Positions 63,651 to 64,000 of a DNA stretch of 64,000 nt are shown here, piece by piece. The position numbers and the translations under genes are program-made. The DNA comes from Falsirhodobacter sp. 20TX0035 (lineage in GTDB: Bacteria; Pseudomonadota; Alphaproteobacteria; Rhodobacterales; Rhodobacteraceae). The notes beneath the pieces are model-generated. The model made no database searches. It was not told the DNA's origin and was given only the letters and a program-made list of their open reading frames with translations. The stretch is taken from assembly GCF_028307215.1 (NCBI RefSeq), contig NZ_JAQMHV010000004.1, positions 178,458 to 242,457 on the forward strand, written 5' to 3'. Every line of letters begins with the position of its first letter. Positions within the stretch are counted from its first letter, which is position 1.

Positions 63651-63951
63651 TCACCTCCCCGAGCCGCTCCATCCGCTCGGACCGCTCCTCCAGCTGGTCG
63701 AAGCGCCGCTCCATCTGATCGATCCTACGCATCGCATCGTCCAGCTTCCGGCCGAGCTGCCGCACCTCCTCCAGAACGAAGGGGATCAGCTTGGCGTTTT
63801 CCTTCACCGCCTCCATGGGCGAGGCGTGCGGCTCCGGCGGCGGCCGCTTCCACATGTAGACGATGGCGAAGATGAAGCCGAGCAGCGCCAGCGTTCCGAT
63901 CAGGCCGTATTCGCGCAGGGATTGTTCCGTCAGGGCATCAATGGGTGGCAT
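63628..63951 (-). CDS. Membrane-anchored coiled-coil protein (phage-like)
   Basis: Protein of 107 residues with one membrane helix (LIGTLALLGFIFAIVYMW, about residues 17-34) followed by a long charged coiled coil (VLEEVRQLGRKLDDAMRRIDQMERRFDQLEERSERMERL). This is typical of small prophage-borne membrane proteins, but no function can be named. GGGAG lies ten bases before the start. The last 49 bases of the window show nothing. Confidence 0.65.
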   Translation of the reverse strand: MPPIDALTEQSLREYGLIGTLALLGFIFAIVYMWKRPPPEPHASPMEAVKENAKLIPFVLEEVRQLGRKLDDAMRRIDQMERRFDQLEERSERMERLGEVIKDRLPR

Positions 63952-64000
63952 AGTGGATGCGCTCCCAACGCAGGCGAGAAGCCGCGCGGAACTCGGCTAT

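Overview
The window looks like chromosomal DNA of a GC-rich alphaproteobacterium of the Rhodobacterales (Paracoccus/Rhodobacter-like). The evidence is the CckA hybrid kinase, a GTTC-N7-GTTC SOS box at recA, a Fur/Mur-type regulator without CxxC zinc sites, an IscR with a single C-terminal cysteine, an ICE-like (Irr-type) box before the iscR-suf operon, a DUF6280 protein, and dense operons with ATGA overlaps. No rRNA genes, CRISPR array, intact insertion sequence or integrase is visible.

Layout. 1-1.6 kb: end of a membrane acyltransferase and a gene-poor, possibly degraded stretch. 1.6-5 kb: sulfate uptake operon (binding protein, CysT, CysW, a short CysA). 5-7.3 kb: a hydrolase-like gene, a PhnA/YjdM zinc-ribbon gene, a candidate small RNA with its own promoter, and tRNA-Arg(CCG). 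7.4-15 kb: Fe-S cluster operon iscR, cysteine desulfurase, sufB, an embedded FkbM methyltransferase, sufC, sufD, a Yip1-like gene and sufS. 15-24 kb: hydrolase, HD protein, icd, typA, alaS, recA. 24-28 kb: sulfotransferase-like gene, cckA, rRNA methyltransferase. 28-35.3 kb: a tightly overlapping seven-gene operon with a LacI-type regulator, a PotABCD-like ABC importer, a nucleoside hydrolase and adenine deaminase, probably for purine nucleoside salvage. 35.4-48.7 kb: fur/mur, eno, anmK, tyrS, an L,D-transpeptidase, a C26 amidase, an aminotransferase, an MsbA-like exporter, ygfZ, an outer membrane protein, a Hint-domain protein, a Pcm-like methyltransferase and two small conserved genes. 49-54 kb: branched-chain amino acid (Liv) ABC operon. 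54-59 kb: small membrane proteins, a RidA protein and the zwf-pgl-pgi operon, which feeds glucose-6-phosphate into the Entner-Doudoroff/pentose phosphate routes. 59-64 kb: accessory DNA with a complete phage-type lysis cassette (endolysin, holin-like, nested Rz/Rz1-like spanins) next to tRNA-Cys, a second sulfotransferase and unassigned genes.

Most genes here are core metabolism. The points that stand out are the purine-nucleoside operon, the isolated lysis cassette, the methyltransferase inside the suf operon, the candidate small RNA at about 6.83-6.95 kb, and a higher-order repeat between eno and anmK that continues into the 3' end of anmK. Assignments rest on reading motifs and gene order only; no database search was run.
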